64,000 nucleotides of DNA, from NCBI RefSeq assembly GCF_003991355.1, contig NZ_RCSU01000007.1:186001-250000 (forward strand), read 5' to 3'. The notes beneath the pieces are model-generated. The model ran no database searches. It saw nothing but the letters and a program-made list of their open reading frames with translations, and had not been told where the DNA came from. Of this stretch, positions 26,445-35,651 are shown in pieces. This DNA is from Pseudoflavitalea rhizosphaerae. Lineage in GTDB: Bacteria; Bacteroidota; Bacteroidia; Chitinophagales; Chitinophagaceae. The position numbers and the translations under genes were made by a program. Positions within the stretch are counted from its first letter, which is position 1; each line of letters opens with the position of its first letter.

Positions 26445-26478
26445 ATCAATTACAGGAATACCGGGGCTGACTAAAAGG

Positions 26479-26555
26479 GCGGAGAGCTGGCAGTCGCTCG
26501 CCTCCCGGCGAGTGACTTGTATTTGTTCGCCTCCGGCGAACCGCATCGCTTCCCG
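26479..26555. repeat. Palindromic repeat, copy E
   Basis: A roughly 75-bp copy, oriented opposite to copy D and nearly identical to its reverse complement: GGAGAGCTGGCAGTCG flank, CTCGCC-TCCC-GGCGAG-type hairpin, then GTTCGCCTCCGGCGAAC and a shortened CGCATCGC end. It fills the space between two convergent genes. Confidence 0.8.
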
Positions 26556-26561
26556 AAATAT

Positions 26562-28400
26562 TTATTTCACTTCCTGCATTTTCACCAGTTTGTGGTAGAA
26601 CCCTTCCATGGCAATCAGCTGATCGTGTGTGCCGCGCTCAACGATCTGCCCGCGCTGCAGTACGATGATCTCATCAGCATGCCGGATGGTGCTAAGCCTG
26701 TGTGCAATTACGATACTGGTCCTGTTGGCCATCATTTTATTGATTGCGTCCTGCACCAGTCTTTCACTTTCGGTATCCAGGGAAGAAGTGGCTTCGTCCA
26801 GAATCAGGATGGGCGGGTTCTTCAGCACTGCGCGTGCAATGGTAAGCCTTTGTCTTTCTCCTCCGCTGAGTTTGCTGCCACGGTCGCCGATATTGGTCTC
26901 ATAGCCTTCTTCTTTTTTGGAGATGAAGTTATGCGCATTGGCGATGGTAGCTGCATGCTCGATATCGGTCAGCGAAGCATCGGGATTACTGAGTGCGATA
27001 TTACTGGCAATGGTATCATTGAAAAGGATCGGCTCCTGCGTAACAATACCGATCTGGTCTCTCAGCGACTTCAATGAATATTCCCTGATATTGATGCCAT
27101 CGATAAGTAATTCACCGCTGCTGACATCGTGGAATCTTGGCACCAGGTCGGCCAGCGTTGATTTTCCCGCGCCTGAAGATCCCACCAGTGCAATCGTCTT
27201 GCCTTTCTCGATTGTGAGATTGATATTATCCAGGATGGTAACATCCTCGTATTTGAAAGAAACGTTTTTGAACTCGATGCGGTTATTGAAGCTGGTTAGT
27301 GTTTTGGGATTGGCAGCCTCTTCCACTACCACCGGCGCTTTCAGAATTTCTTCCACACGGGCGATGGCGGCGCTTCCGCGTTGTGCATTGTAGAAGGCTG
27401 TGCTCAGGGATTTGGCGGGGTTGATGATCTGTGTGAAAAAAACGATGTAGGTGATGAAGGCTTCCGCAGTAAGGCCGCTGGTTTCTCCGTTTGCTTCATT
27501 GCCTAATACCATTTGCCCCCCGATCCAGAGGATACAGCTCAGTACAAGTACTCCCATAAACTCGGATAACGGTGATGCCAGATCGCGGCGAAATGCCATC
27601 TTCACGCGGAGTGTATGAAGGCGATGGCTTGTATTGAGAAAACGGTTATTGAGCAGTTTCTCTGCATTGAATGCTTTCACCACGCGAAGGCCTGAGATGG
27701 TTTCATCGAGGATGGAAAGGATCAGGCCCTGTTGTTCCTGTGCCTGGTTGGATTGTTTTTTCAGTTTACGGCTGATCCTGCCGATGATGAAACCGGTAGC
27801 AGGCAACAATACAAGCAGGAACAAACTTAAAGTGGGGCTGAGGAATACAAGGGTAAAAAGAATGATGAGGATGTTGAGCGGATCGCGGATCAAACCTTCC
27901 AGTGTACTCATTATGCTCCATTCGATCTCATTCATATCGTTACTCATCCGGCTCATGATATCGCCCTTGCGTTGTTCTGTGAAAAAGCCGATGGGCAGTT
28001 TAAGGATCTTCGTATACATATCATCCCGGAAAGTGGTCATTACCCGGTTGCGAAGCGGGATCATGATCCGGAACGAAAGATACAGGAACAGGTTCTTCAG
28101 CAGCACAGAAACGATCACCGTGATACAGATGGCTGCCAGCGCATATACCTTGTTATTGTATTTATCGATAAGAAGTGTAAGAAGATATTTAAGATATGTG
28201 ATCACATACGCCGAACTGAAACTTGCTTCCGGCAGTTCCCGCACCAGCGCTTCCTTTCCGAACAACAATTGCAAAAAAGGCGCTAACATGGCCAGTGATA
28301 AGAGTGAAAACACTATCGATAATAAAATACATATAAGGTATAGCAGGAGATTGCCTTTCTGGTTCCGGAGATAAAAGAGAATCGTGGAAAATCGCTTCAT
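26562..28400 (-). CDS. ABC transporter, fused permease and ATPase (MsbA-like)
   Basis: Half-transporter of 612 residues in the lipid/multidrug exporter family. The N-terminal membrane domain (about residues 1-330) has six predicted helices, including LLLYLICILLSIVFSLLSLA. The nucleotide-binding domain has the Walker A VGSSGAGKSTL near residue 405, the signature LSGGERQR near 513, the Walker B ILILDEATSSLD, and the H-loop IAHRLSTI. Acting as a homodimer, such proteins flip lipid A precursors or export drugs. The substrate cannot be decided from the sequence, and no lipid A genes are adjacent. It is divergent from rbfA. Confidence 0.92.
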   Translation of the reverse strand: MKRFSTILFYLRNQKGNLLLYLICILLSIVFSLLSLAMLAPFLQLLFGKEALVRELPEASFSSAYVITYLKYLLTLLIDKYNNKVYALAAICITVIVSVLLKNLFLYLSFRIMIPLRNRVMTTFRDDMYTKILKLPIGFFTEQRKGDIMSRMSNDMNEIEWSIMSTLEGLIRDPLNILIILFTLVFLSPTLSLFLLVLLPATGFIIGRISRKLKKQSNQAQEQQGLILSILDETISGLRVVKAFNAEKLLNNRFLNTSHRLHTLRVKMAFRRDLASPLSEFMGVLVLSCILWIGGQMVLGNEANGETSGLTAEAFITYIVFFTQIINPAKSLSTAFYNAQRGSAAIARVEEILKAPVVVEEAANPKTLTSFNNRIEFKNVSFKYEDVTILDNINLTIEKGKTIALVGSSGAGKSTLADLVPRFHDVSSGELLIDGINIREYSLKSLRDQIGIVTQEPILFNDTIASNIALSNPDASLTDIEHAATIANAHNFISKKEEGYETNIGDRGSKLSGGERQRLTIARAVLKNPPILILDEATSSLDTESERLVQDAINKMMANRTSIVIAHRLSTIRHADEIIVLQRGQIVERGTHDQLIAMEGFYHKLVKMQEVK

Positions 28401-28463
28401 GGATTAAAATATAGATAAACAGCGCAAAGTAACTAATTTTACAACGATTAATCCGTTAAAGGA

Positions 28464-28838
28464 ATGCAAGAAGGAAAAAGACAAAAACAGATAGCGGGCC
28501 TCCTGAACGAGGAATTGAATGGGATCTTCCAGCGATTGAGCCTGACCATGATAGATGGCGGAATGGTATCCATTTCCGGAGTGAAAATGACCCCGGACCT
28601 GCTGGAAGCCCGGATTTACCTGAGTTTCTTCCAGGTAAAAGACGCGGCTGCCGCCCTGAAAAAGATCGAAGACAGGGCCTGGGAGATCAAAAAAGAACTA
28701 ACGGCCAGGGTGGCTAAACAGCTCAGGCGCATGCCGGAACTGAGATTTTACACGGACGATACCCTGGACCATGTTTTCAAAATGGAGGACCTGTTCCGCC
28801 AGATCAAAAAGGATGAAGAAGGGAAAGAGGAAAAATAA
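28464..28838 (+). CDS. rbfA: 30S ribosome-binding factor A
   Basis: Small KH-fold protein needed for maturation of 16S rRNA 5' end and for cold adaptation. It has 124 residues, the normal length, with IAGLLNEELNGIFQRL at the start, the MTPDLLEARIYLSFF strand pair, and the C-terminal RMPELRFYTDDTLDHVFKME that is diagnostic of RbfA. It is followed 32 nt later by an FtsX-family permease, a gene pairing I would read as an operon. Confidence 0.95.
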   Translation: MQEGKRQKQIAGLLNEELNGIFQRLSLTMIDGGMVSISGVKMTPDLLEARIYLSFFQVKDAAAALKKIEDRAWEIKKELTARVAKQLRRMPELRFYTDDTLDHVFKMEDLFRQIKKDEEGKEEK

Positions 28839-28870
28839 GAAACTGCCCAATCACACTATAAGCCCTTAGA

Positions 28871-30094
28871 ATGAATTTTCTCTTCGCCTGGCGCTATTTC
28901 AAAGCAAAGAAATCTACCAATGCCATCAATGTGATTGCCTGGGTGAGCATGATCGCTATCATGTGTATCACTTTTGCGTTCATCGTAGTATTGAGTGTGT
29001 TCAATGGTTTTGAAGGACTGGTGAAGAGTTTGTATTCATCTTTCTACACCGATATCCGTATCTCGCCGGCAAAGGGCAAACTGCTCACACTCACGAAAGA
29101 ACAATTACAACAACTCCGCAGCAATCCGCAGGTACGCCACTATTCATTGATGGCCGAAGAAAAAACATTGTTGCTGAACGATGATATCCAGGTGATCGCC
29201 GACCTCAAAGGGGTTGACAGCAACTATAAATATGTGGCAGGGGTCCCGGAGAAAATGTTCCGCGGCAGTTTTCTCACAGGTAATGAAGAATACCCCACAC
29301 TGGTATTGGGCAATGGCGTGGAGAATGCGCTGGGCGTGGAATCCGACAAGAATGTGTTTCCGCTCCTGGTATACCTTTTCAAGCGTGGAGCTACAGTTAA
29401 TACAGCAAATCCCTACGAGAGTTTTGCTGCTTCCAATATCAATACTGCCGGTACTTTCATGATCCAGGCTGATATCGATAACAAATATGCCATCACCAAC
29501 CTGGCCTTCATGAAGCGCATGATGAACCTGGGCCCCGATGAATACAGTGCTGCAGAAATAGCATTGGTGGATGGCGAAAAAGCCGATGAGGTAAAAAAAC
29601 AACTGAGATCGATCTTCGGTGATTCATACCGGATAGAAACAAAATACGAGCAAAACCAAAGCCTGTATAGTGTAATGACCATGGAGAAATGGGCCACCTA
29701 TGGTATCCTTACCCTGATGCTGATCGTTGCTGCCTTTACCATGATCGGCGGTCTTACCATGCTGGTACTGGAGAAACAAAAAGATATCCAGGCGCTCAAA
29801 GCGATGGGGGCAGACAACAGGCTGGTGCAGAAAATTTTCCTGAGTGAAGGCATTTTGCTGGCAGGCATCGGCGCCGGCGCCGGCATTGTGCTGGCCCTGA
29901 TCTTTTGCTGGGCACAGGTACGGTTCAAACTGATCCCGTTGGAAGGAGGAACTTTCCTCATCGATTATTACCCCGTTAAAATATTGCCACAGGATTTTGT
30001 ATTGATCGTGATCACAGTACTGTTTGTTGCCATCCTGGCTTCGTGGTTCCCTTCCCGTAAGGCTGCCCTTCAACCGATCGAATTGAAAACATAA
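28871..30094 (+). CDS. FtsX/LolCE-family ABC transporter permease
   Basis: Inner-membrane protein of 407 residues with the MacB-LolC/E plan. It has an N-terminal helix (MIAIMCITFAFIVVLSVFNGF), a long periplasmic domain of about 220 residues, and three C-terminal helices near ILTLMLIVAAFTMIGGLTML, GILLAGIGAGAGIVLALIFCW and FVLIVITVLFVAILASWFP, ending in the family motif PSRKAALQPIELK. LolC/E homologues extract lipoproteins from the inner membrane. The ATPase partner (LolD) is not in the window, so the lipoprotein role is an inference. Confidence 0.88.
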   Translation: MNFLFAWRYFKAKKSTNAINVIAWVSMIAIMCITFAFIVVLSVFNGFEGLVKSLYSSFYTDIRISPAKGKLLTLTKEQLQQLRSNPQVRHYSLMAEEKTLLLNDDIQVIADLKGVDSNYKYVAGVPEKMFRGSFLTGNEEYPTLVLGNGVENALGVESDKNVFPLLVYLFKRGATVNTANPYESFAASNINTAGTFMIQADIDNKYAITNLAFMKRMMNLGPDEYSAAEIALVDGEKADEVKKQLRSIFGDSYRIETKYEQNQSLYSVMTMEKWATYGILTLMLIVAAFTMIGGLTMLVLEKQKDIQALKAMGADNRLVQKIFLSEGILLAGIGAGAGIVLALIFCWAQVRFKLIPLEGGTFLIDYYPVKILPQDFVLIVITVLFVAILASWFPSRKAALQPIELKT

Positions 30095-30117
30095 AAAATC
30101 CCGGCCGAAGCCGGGAC
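30093..30117 (-). terminator. Intrinsic terminator of the transketolase gene
   Basis: On the minus strand TCCCGGC-TTCG-GCCGGGA, a seven-pair stem with a stable TTCG loop, is followed by six T. It lies 28 nt after the transketolase stop codon and just touches the stop codon of the opposing permease gene. Confidence 0.9.
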
Positions 30118-30144
30118 CCTATATTATGTTTTTGTGAACTGCGC

Positions 30145-30981
30145 TTAATAATCGCCGAGAGTTTCCGGCAATTGGGCCAGTGCTTTGGCCAGTTGCTCGT
30201 CGTTGGGGGCGATACCATGCCATTCGTGTGAGCCTTCCATAAAGTCGACGCCGGCTCCCATCTGGGTTTTCATCATAATAGCGATGGGTTTTCCTTTTCC
30301 TACGAATGTTTTGGCTTTTTCCAGTGCGGCAACCACTTTATCCACGTCATTTCCTTCTTCGAGGCGGATCACTTCCCAGCCGAAAGCTTCGAATTTAGCG
30401 CCAATGTCGCCAAGTTTCATCACTTTATCAGTAGGTCCGTCGATCTGTTGTCCATTCCAGTCTACAGTTGCAATGAGGTTGTCCACTTTTTTTGCGCCTG
30501 CAAACATGATGGCTTCCCAGTTCTGGCCTTCGTCCAGCTCACCGTCACCACTCAGTGAAAACACGAGATTGCTTTCGCCGTTGAGTTTTTTGGTGAGGGC
30601 AGCTCCGATGGCCACGCTCATACCCTGACCGAGGGAACCTGATGCTATCCGGATACCCGGAAGGTGCTCATGGGTAGCGGGGTGGCCCTGGAGGCGGGAG
30701 TTCAGTTTACGGAATGTGGCAAGTTCTTTTATGTCGAAATACCCGGCCCTGGCCAGGGTGGAGTAGAAAACGGGGCTAATGTGTCCGTTAGACAAGATGA
30801 AGACATCCTCATTGGTGGCATTCATATTGAACTGCGGGTTGTGCTGCATTACCTTGAAATATAATGCTGCAAAATAATCTGTACAACCAAGGGAACCACC
30901 GGGGTGGCCGCTTTGTGAGCCGTGAACCATTCTAACAATATCCCTGCGGATCTGTGTGGCGATGTCTTTTAATGCTGGCAT
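30145..30981 (-). CDS. Transketolase, N-terminal (thiamine-diphosphate binding) subunit
   Basis: A 278-residue half-transketolase containing the N-terminal TPP-binding region only: HGSQSGHPGGSLGCTDY and the GDGELDEGQNWEA cofactor motif. Split transketolases pair with a separate C-terminal subunit of about 320 residues to transfer two-carbon units in the pentose phosphate pathway. No C-terminal subunit is adjacent or elsewhere in the window, and a terminator follows immediately, so the partner must be encoded elsewhere or the gene works with another protein. A TAGTTTTG promoter element lies 33 nt before the start codon. Confidence 0.93.
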   Translation of the reverse strand: MPALKDIATQIRRDIVRMVHGSQSGHPGGSLGCTDYFAALYFKVMQHNPQFNMNATNEDVFILSNGHISPVFYSTLARAGYFDIKELATFRKLNSRLQGHPATHEHLPGIRIASGSLGQGMSVAIGAALTKKLNGESNLVFSLSGDGELDEGQNWEAIMFAGAKKVDNLIATVDWNGQQIDGPTDKVMKLGDIGAKFEAFGWEVIRLEEGNDVDKVVAALEKAKTFVGKGKPIAIMMKTQMGAGVDFMEGSHEWHGIAPNDEQLAKALAQLPETLGDY

Positions 30982-31013
30982 AAACAGTCTTTAACGGTCT
31001 TTAAATGTGGTGG

Positions 31014-31021
31014 CAAAACTA
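31014..31021 (-). promoter_or_regulatory. Promoter element of the transketolase subunit
   Basis: Minus-strand TAGTTTTG fits TAnnTTTG and lies 33 nt before the ATG. Confidence 0.5.
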
Positions 31022-31238
31022 CAAGAAATTGTAGACCAAGTGATGACTCTATTAAACTTTTCTTTATTTTTGATCTCCAATTGCCCGCCTTAAACAATAA
31101 AGTTGCCTGAATTGAAGTTCATTTATAGCGACAAGTGCTGTAGTTTTGAACCTTGGCATCTATTTTGCCCCAACCGGCCAGATTAGCAGCACGTAGATAG
31201 TATAAAGACAAATATTTAGGAAACCAAAAACAGGGCTG

Positions 31239-32372
31239 ATGTTTGATGTATTACTCTCGATAGCTATATCCTTTACTGTAACCTTCTTAGCTATCCCTGT
31301 AATTATTACAGTAGCCGAAAGAAAAAAACTGTTCGACATTCCGGATGAGCGCAAAATCCATGAAACGCCGATCCCTTCCCTGGGTGGCCTTGGCATATTT
31401 GCCGGCTTCGTTCTGGCCTGTCTCATATCCATTCAATTTCAGAAATCGAACGAAATGCAGTATTTCCTGGCTGCAGCTTTCGTGATCTTCTTCCTGGGTC
31501 TGAAAGATGATATTTTGGTTATTTCCCCAATCAAGAAATTTATAGGTCAAGTACTGGCCGCCTTCCTGATCATTTACAAGGGCGGTGTACAGCTCTCCAG
31601 TATGCATGGTTTCATGGGCATTCATGAGTTGCCTGAATCGTTCAGCCTGCTGCTGACCTACTTCACCGTGATCGTAATCATCAACTCATTTAATCTGATC
31701 GATGGCATAGATGGCCTGGCGGGAAGCCTCGGCCTGATGACCTCCATCATTTTCGGATTCTATTTTCTGCAGAATAACATGATCGGGTATGCGATCCTTG
31801 CCTTCTCTCTGGCCGGCAGTGTTGCAGCATTCCTGATCTTCAATTTCCAGCCCGCGAAAGTATTCATGGGCGATACAGGATCCTTATTGATAGGGCTTAT
31901 TACGTCTATACTTGCCGTTAAGTTCATTGATGCAGCCAATGCTACCGATGTGGCCTACCCGCTGATAGCATCACCGGCGCTGGCCTTCACCATCCTGATG
32001 ATCCCCCTGCTGGATACATTAAGGGTTTTTGGAATCCGTATCTTCAACCGCCGCTCACCTTTCAGCCCCGATAGAAACCATATCCATCACATGCTCCTGG
32101 ACAGAGGCCTTTCCCACCGTACCATTACGCTGGGCCTGGTAGCTGTAAACCTGCTGTTTGTGGTGGTTGCTTACAGTATGCGCAATTTCGGTTGCACCTG
32201 GATCATCCTTGGGGTGATCGGGTTCTTCTTCACCGGTATTGCCGCCCTCTACTACACACGCCCCCAACCCCGCCTTTTTGTGGCCAGATCAGTGGAAAAA
32301 GACATCAAGGAAAAAGGTACCACCAAGATCGTTCCTCTTACCAAGGATACAATCCTCGAACACAAGAATTGA
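31239..32372 (+). CDS. MraY/WecA-family undecaprenyl-phosphate glycosyl-1-phosphate transferase
   Basis: Polytopic membrane enzyme of 377 residues with about ten helices that transfers a sugar-1-phosphate from a UDP-sugar to undecaprenyl phosphate, starting synthesis of a surface glycan. Family motifs are present: an early KIHETPIPSLGGLGIFAGF, the catalytic aspartates in NSFNLIDGIDGLAGSLG, FMGDTGSLLIG, and the histidine-rich RRSPFSPDRNHIHHML loop that marks the WecA/TagO branch rather than MraY. Together these suggest a GlcNAc-1-phosphate transferase. No glycan cluster is adjacent, so the end product is unknown. Confidence 0.92.
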   Translation: MFDVLLSIAISFTVTFLAIPVIITVAERKKLFDIPDERKIHETPIPSLGGLGIFAGFVLACLISIQFQKSNEMQYFLAAAFVIFFLGLKDDILVISPIKKFIGQVLAAFLIIYKGGVQLSSMHGFMGIHELPESFSLLLTYFTVIVIINSFNLIDGIDGLAGSLGLMTSIIFGFYFLQNNMIGYAILAFSLAGSVAAFLIFNFQPAKVFMGDTGSLLIGLITSILAVKFIDAANATDVAYPLIASPALAFTILMIPLLDTLRVFGIRIFNRRSPFSPDRNHIHHMLLDRGLSHRTITLGLVAVNLLFVVVAYSMRNFGCTWIILGVIGFFFTGIAALYYTRPQPRLFVARSVEKDIKEKGTTKIVPLTKDTILEHKN

Positions 32373-32392
32373 GTCCCTTCACATAAATCTCA

Positions 32393-32429
32393 AGGGTCTT
32401 TTACGTTCTTCTGAATTGTAAAAGACCCT
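32393..32429. terminator. Long hairpin after the WecA-like gene
   Basis: A perfect 12-bp stem, AGGGTCTTTTAC with GTAAAAGACCCT around a 13-nt loop, 20 nt after the stop codon. There is no good T-run after it, so it may be a transcript-end or stabilising hairpin rather than a classic terminator. Confidence 0.5.
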
Positions 32430-32478
32430 GATTTATTAAATTCTCATCCGTTCTCTGTGCAGTTTTTCTGAATTGACG

Positions 32479-32486
32479 TAGGTTTG
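32479..32486 (+). promoter_or_regulatory. Promoter element of frr
   Basis: TAGGTTTG is a perfect -7 element ending 23 nt before the frr ATG. Confidence 0.6.
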
Positions 32487-32509
32487 CAACGCACTTAATT
32501 CATTCAATT

Positions 32510-33073
32510 ATGTCAGACGAGTTAAATATTATCAAAGGCCAGGCTGAAGAAGCCATGGTGAAGGCTATTGACCACCTGGAAGCCGAGCTGATCAAAGTAC
32601 GTGCAGGAAAGGCCAATCCAAACCTGGTAGACGGTCTTGTTGTTGACTACTATGGAACCCCCACACCTATCAGTCAGGTGGGAAATATAACAGTGGCCGA
32701 TGCCAGAACGCTGGCCATTCAGCCCTGGGAAAAAAATATGCTGCAACCTATCGAGCGCGCCATCATTGCCGCCAATATCGGTATTACACCCCAGAATGAT
32801 GGCATGACCATCCGCCTGTTTATGCCGCCACTCACCGAAGAACGTCGTAAAGAACTGGTTAAACGCGCACAGGGTGAAGGCGAACATTCAAAAGTTGCTG
32901 TCCGCAATATCCGCAGGGACGCTATCGAAAAAATCAAGAAACTGCAGAAGAACGGCCTCAGCGAAGATGTTTGTAAAGATGGCGAAAAGAATGTACAGGA
33001 CCTTACAGACAAATTCATCTCTCTTATAGATAAGCATCTCGCAGCAAAAGAAAAAGAAATCATGACTGTATAA
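32510..33073 (+). CDS. frr: Ribosome recycling factor
   Basis: Releases ribosomes from mRNA after termination, together with EF-G. The 187-residue product has the normal length and L-shaped RRF blocks: HLEAELIKVRAGKANPNLVDG in the long helix bundle, VDYYGTPTPISQVGNITV, ARTLAIQPWEKNML, and PLTEERRKELVKRA. In many bacteria frr follows pyrH, but here it has its own promoter and a WecA-like gene upstream. A GAAGGC/GCCTTC hairpin with T-run ends the transcript. Confidence 0.97.
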   Translation: MSDELNIIKGQAEEAMVKAIDHLEAELIKVRAGKANPNLVDGLVVDYYGTPTPISQVGNITVADARTLAIQPWEKNMLQPIERAIIAANIGITPQNDGMTIRLFMPPLTEERRKELVKRAQGEGEHSKVAVRNIRRDAIEKIKKLQKNGLSEDVCKDGEKNVQDLTDKFISLIDKHLAAKEKEIMTV

Positions 33074-33094
33074 CAGCAGCCACTATGAGTTTGC

Positions 33095-33124
33095 GAAGGC
33101 TGTCTCCCCGAGGCGGCCTTCTTT
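33095..33124 (+). terminator. Intrinsic terminator of frr
   Basis: GAAGGC (33095-33100) pairs with GCCTTC (33116-33121), followed by TTTATT, 22 nt after the stop codon. Confidence 0.7.
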
Positions 33125-33201
33125 ATTCAAAATACAGCGAGAGAAAAAGGTACATCCGCAAATCAGAAAAATGATATACCTTAAATCACATATTGTCCGC
33201 T

Positions 33202-33951
33202 ATGGGAAAAACATTACTATCCTCTATCAGTACCCGTGCTCCGAAAGAATTTGACAAGCAGGAAACAAAAGCCAAAACCGAAGCCATCCTGCAAAAACTG
33301 GATGATCTGCAGAACCTGCTCTACGCAGAATCCAAACATGCCATCCTGATCGTGATCCAGGGAATGGATGCAAGCGGAAAAGATGGCGTGATCCGAAATG
33401 TATTCGGTTCCCTCAACCCACAGGGCGTAACCGTGAAAAGTTTCAAAGTGCCTACAGCCGAAGAATTATCCCACGATTTTCTCTGGCGTATTCATGCCCA
33501 CGCTCCTGGAAAAGGTGTGATACAGATCTTCAACAGATCCCATTATGAAGACATTCTGGTTACACGCGTACATCACCTTATCGACGATGAGACAGCTAAA
33601 AAACGCATGAAGGCCATCAACGATTTTGAACAGCTGCTTACCGAACATAACAGTACGCGCATCCTTAAATTCTACCTGCATGTTTCCCCGGAAGAACAAC
33701 AGGAAAGACTCAACGAACGCATACACGACCCCGCCAAACAGTGGAAGTACAACGCTAACGATTTTGAAGAAGCGAAGAAATGGGACGACTACATGAAAGT
33801 ATATGATGATGCTTTCACGCATTGCAACAATGTTCCCTGGACCATTGTGCCTGCGGATCAGAACTGGTACAAAGAATACCTGATCGCCAGTACACTGCTC
33901 AAAACCCTGCAGGACCTCGATATGAAATATCCCGGTCTAAAGAAAGATTAA
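33202..33951 (+). CDS. ppk2: Polyphosphate kinase 2 family protein
   Basis: Uses polyphosphate to phosphorylate nucleotides. The 249-residue single-domain protein has the Walker A loop QGMDASGKDGVIRN, the Walker B-like FNRSHYEDILVTRVH, and the lid region QQERLNERIHDPAKQWKYN, all hallmarks of PPK2. The short single-domain form with this lid fits the classes acting on AMP and/or ADP, but the preference cannot be fixed from the sequence. I used the ATG at 33202 rather than the TTG three codons upstream. It is monocistronic, between frr and mscL. Confidence 0.93.
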   Translation: MGKTLLSSISTRAPKEFDKQETKAKTEAILQKLDDLQNLLYAESKHAILIVIQGMDASGKDGVIRNVFGSLNPQGVTVKSFKVPTAEELSHDFLWRIHAHAPGKGVIQIFNRSHYEDILVTRVHHLIDDETAKKRMKAINDFEQLLTEHNSTRILKFYLHVSPEEQQERLNERIHDPAKQWKYNANDFEEAKKWDDYMKVYDDAFTHCNNVPWTIVPADQNWYKEYLIASTLLKTLQDLDMKYPGLKKD

Positions 33952-34019
33952 ACAGCCCCTTCGTGTAACCGAAATCCACATCGTGGAAATCAATATATGG
34001 CTGGCAATTATATATTATA

Positions 34020-34027
34020 TAGTTTTG
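34020..34027 (+). promoter_or_regulatory. Promoter element of mscL
   Basis: TAGTTTTG fits the -7 consensus and follows an AT-only stretch (TATATATTATA), 37 nt before the mscL ATG. Confidence 0.55.
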
Positions 34028-34063
34028 CCATGATTGCATTCATTCAATTAAAATTCTATCTAT

Positions 34064-34444
34064 ATGGGAATGCTTAAAGACTTCAAAGACTTTGCACTGA
34101 AAGGTAACGTGGTTGATCTTGCCGTTGCGGTGATCATCGGTGGCGCTTTTGGGACCATCGTCTCTTCACTTGTTGATGATGTGATCACACCGTTGCTGTT
34201 GACTCCTGCATTGAAGCTTGCCAATGCAGAGAATATCGATAAGCTAACCTGGGGCGCAGTCAAATACGGAAAATTCCTTGCAGCGATTATCAAATTCATC
34301 ATCATTGCATGGATACTTTTCCTGCTGGTGCGTGGTATGAAAAAGATGGCCGCCAAAAAAGAAGCTGCGGCTGCACCTCCTCCCGGTCCTACTCCTACTG
34401 AGCAATTGCTCATGGAAATCAGGGATGAGCTGAAGAAAAAGTAA
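34064..34444 (+). CDS. mscL: Large-conductance mechanosensitive channel
   Basis: Homopentameric inner-membrane channel that opens under membrane tension and vents solutes during osmotic downshock. The 126-residue protein has the N-terminal amphipathic KDFKDFALKGNV segment, TM1 (VDLAVAVIIGGAFGTIVSSL) with the glycine-alanine pore-packing pattern, TM2 near FLAAIIKFIIIAWILFLLV, and a charged C-terminal bundle with an alanine/proline linker (EAAAAPPPGPTPTEQLL). It is 26 nt upstream of the DUF3078 gene, probably in one transcript. Confidence 0.97.
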   Translation: MGMLKDFKDFALKGNVVDLAVAVIIGGAFGTIVSSLVDDVITPLLLTPALKLANAENIDKLTWGAVKYGKFLAAIIKFIIIAWILFLLVRGMKKMAAKKEAAAAPPPGPTPTEQLLMEIRDELKKK

Positions 34445-34470
34445 TCTAACCATCATTATATTCTACTACT

Positions 34471-35517
34471 ATGCGAAAAATCTTGCTCTTTTGCGCATTC
34501 AGTTTGTCGTTGTATGCCCTGAAGGCACAGGATCCCGGTGTGAGAGAAATGAAATCCACCTCCGAGAAAACTGTAGCTATTGATACCTCTCATAAACACG
34601 GATGGAGAAAAGGCGGCATCTTTTCTCTGAACGTTGGACAGGGTAGCAGTAAGAACTGGGCTGCAGGTGCGGAAAAGTTCTCCTTTTCCACTTCAGGTCA
34701 ACTGAGTGTATTTGCCAATTACAGGGAAGGGAAATTCTACTGGAACAATAACCTCGATCTCGGTTATGCGATCGTAAATACAACGTCGCTGGGTAACCGG
34801 AAAACAGATGATAAGATTGATTACTTCGGCAAGCTGGGTCATGATCTTACCAAAACCCTTAGTCTTTCCGGTGTGGTTAACTTCCGCTCTCAATTCACTC
34901 ACGGGTTCGATTATACGTATCTCGGAAAAGATACCTACAAGCGCAGGACTTCTGCCTTCTTTGCTCCGGCTTACCTGATCGTTGCGCCGGGTATCGACTG
35001 GCACCCTGTTCCTTATTTCAGCCTGTTCATTTCTCCGGTATCTGCCCGTACATTATTTGTGACTGATCCCTGGCGCTATTATTTCCCCGGTGGCATTATT
35101 CCGGTAGATGATGGCGGCGGCTTCGAGAAGCCACTTGCCACCCTTTACGGAGTAGACCCTCATCAGAAAGTGAGGATGGAACTTGGTGGATTCGCTTCGG
35201 CCAACTTTGCCAAAGAGATCCTCAAGAACGTGACCTATAAGAGCCGTCTCGATCTCTATTCCAACTACCTGAGCACTTACCGCTATACGCCTACAGGTTC
35301 TTACCAGGTGGAAAGGGAAAAGATCTCGGCCAAGCCACAGAATGTTGACGTTTTCTGGACCAATATCATTTCCATGAAAGTAAATAAGTTCCTGAACGTT
35401 ACGTATAATTTCGACCTGATATATGATGATGATGTGCGTCAGTTCGGGCCCGATAATACTTCTGCAGGAACTCAGCTCAGGTCCTTGCTCAGTGTGGGTT
35501 TTTCAACTAAATTCTAA
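34471..35517 (+). CDS. DUF3078 domain-containing outer-membrane-type protein
   Basis: Exported protein of 348 residues with a signal peptide (ILLFCAFSLSLYALKAQ). The remainder alternates short hydrophobic and aromatic strands (such as GGIFSLNVGQGSSKNWAAGA and FYWNNNLDLGYAIVNTTSLG) and ends in an aromatic residue (LLSVGFSTKF), as outer-membrane beta-barrels do. DUF3078 proteins are widespread in Bacteroidetes with no assigned function. Its position behind mscL is the only context. Confidence 0.85.
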   Translation: MRKILLFCAFSLSLYALKAQDPGVREMKSTSEKTVAIDTSHKHGWRKGGIFSLNVGQGSSKNWAAGAEKFSFSTSGQLSVFANYREGKFYWNNNLDLGYAIVNTTSLGNRKTDDKIDYFGKLGHDLTKTLSLSGVVNFRSQFTHGFDYTYLGKDTYKRRTSAFFAPAYLIVAPGIDWHPVPYFSLFISPVSARTLFVTDPWRYYFPGGIIPVDDGGGFEKPLATLYGVDPHQKVRMELGGFASANFAKEILKNVTYKSRLDLYSNYLSTYRYTPTGSYQVEREKISAKPQNVDVFWTNIISMKVNKFLNVTYNFDLIYDDDVRQFGPDNTSAGTQLRSLLSVGFSTKF

Positions 35518-35651
35518 ACAGGATATTTCATACATTTGTCGCCTGCCGTTCCCAGCCGGGAGCTGCAGGCGGCTTTGTTTCCGGGCTGTCCAGCCGGTGC
35601 GTGATCCTGAAAGACAGGCAGGTATCCCGGAGAATATTCCAAATCATCAGC

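Noticed and set aside
26205-26546. Minus-strand frame beginning with a similar FAGGEQIQVTRRE peptide
   Set aside because: Its start is read from repeat E and the rest opposes a lipoprotein gene; a shadow frame.
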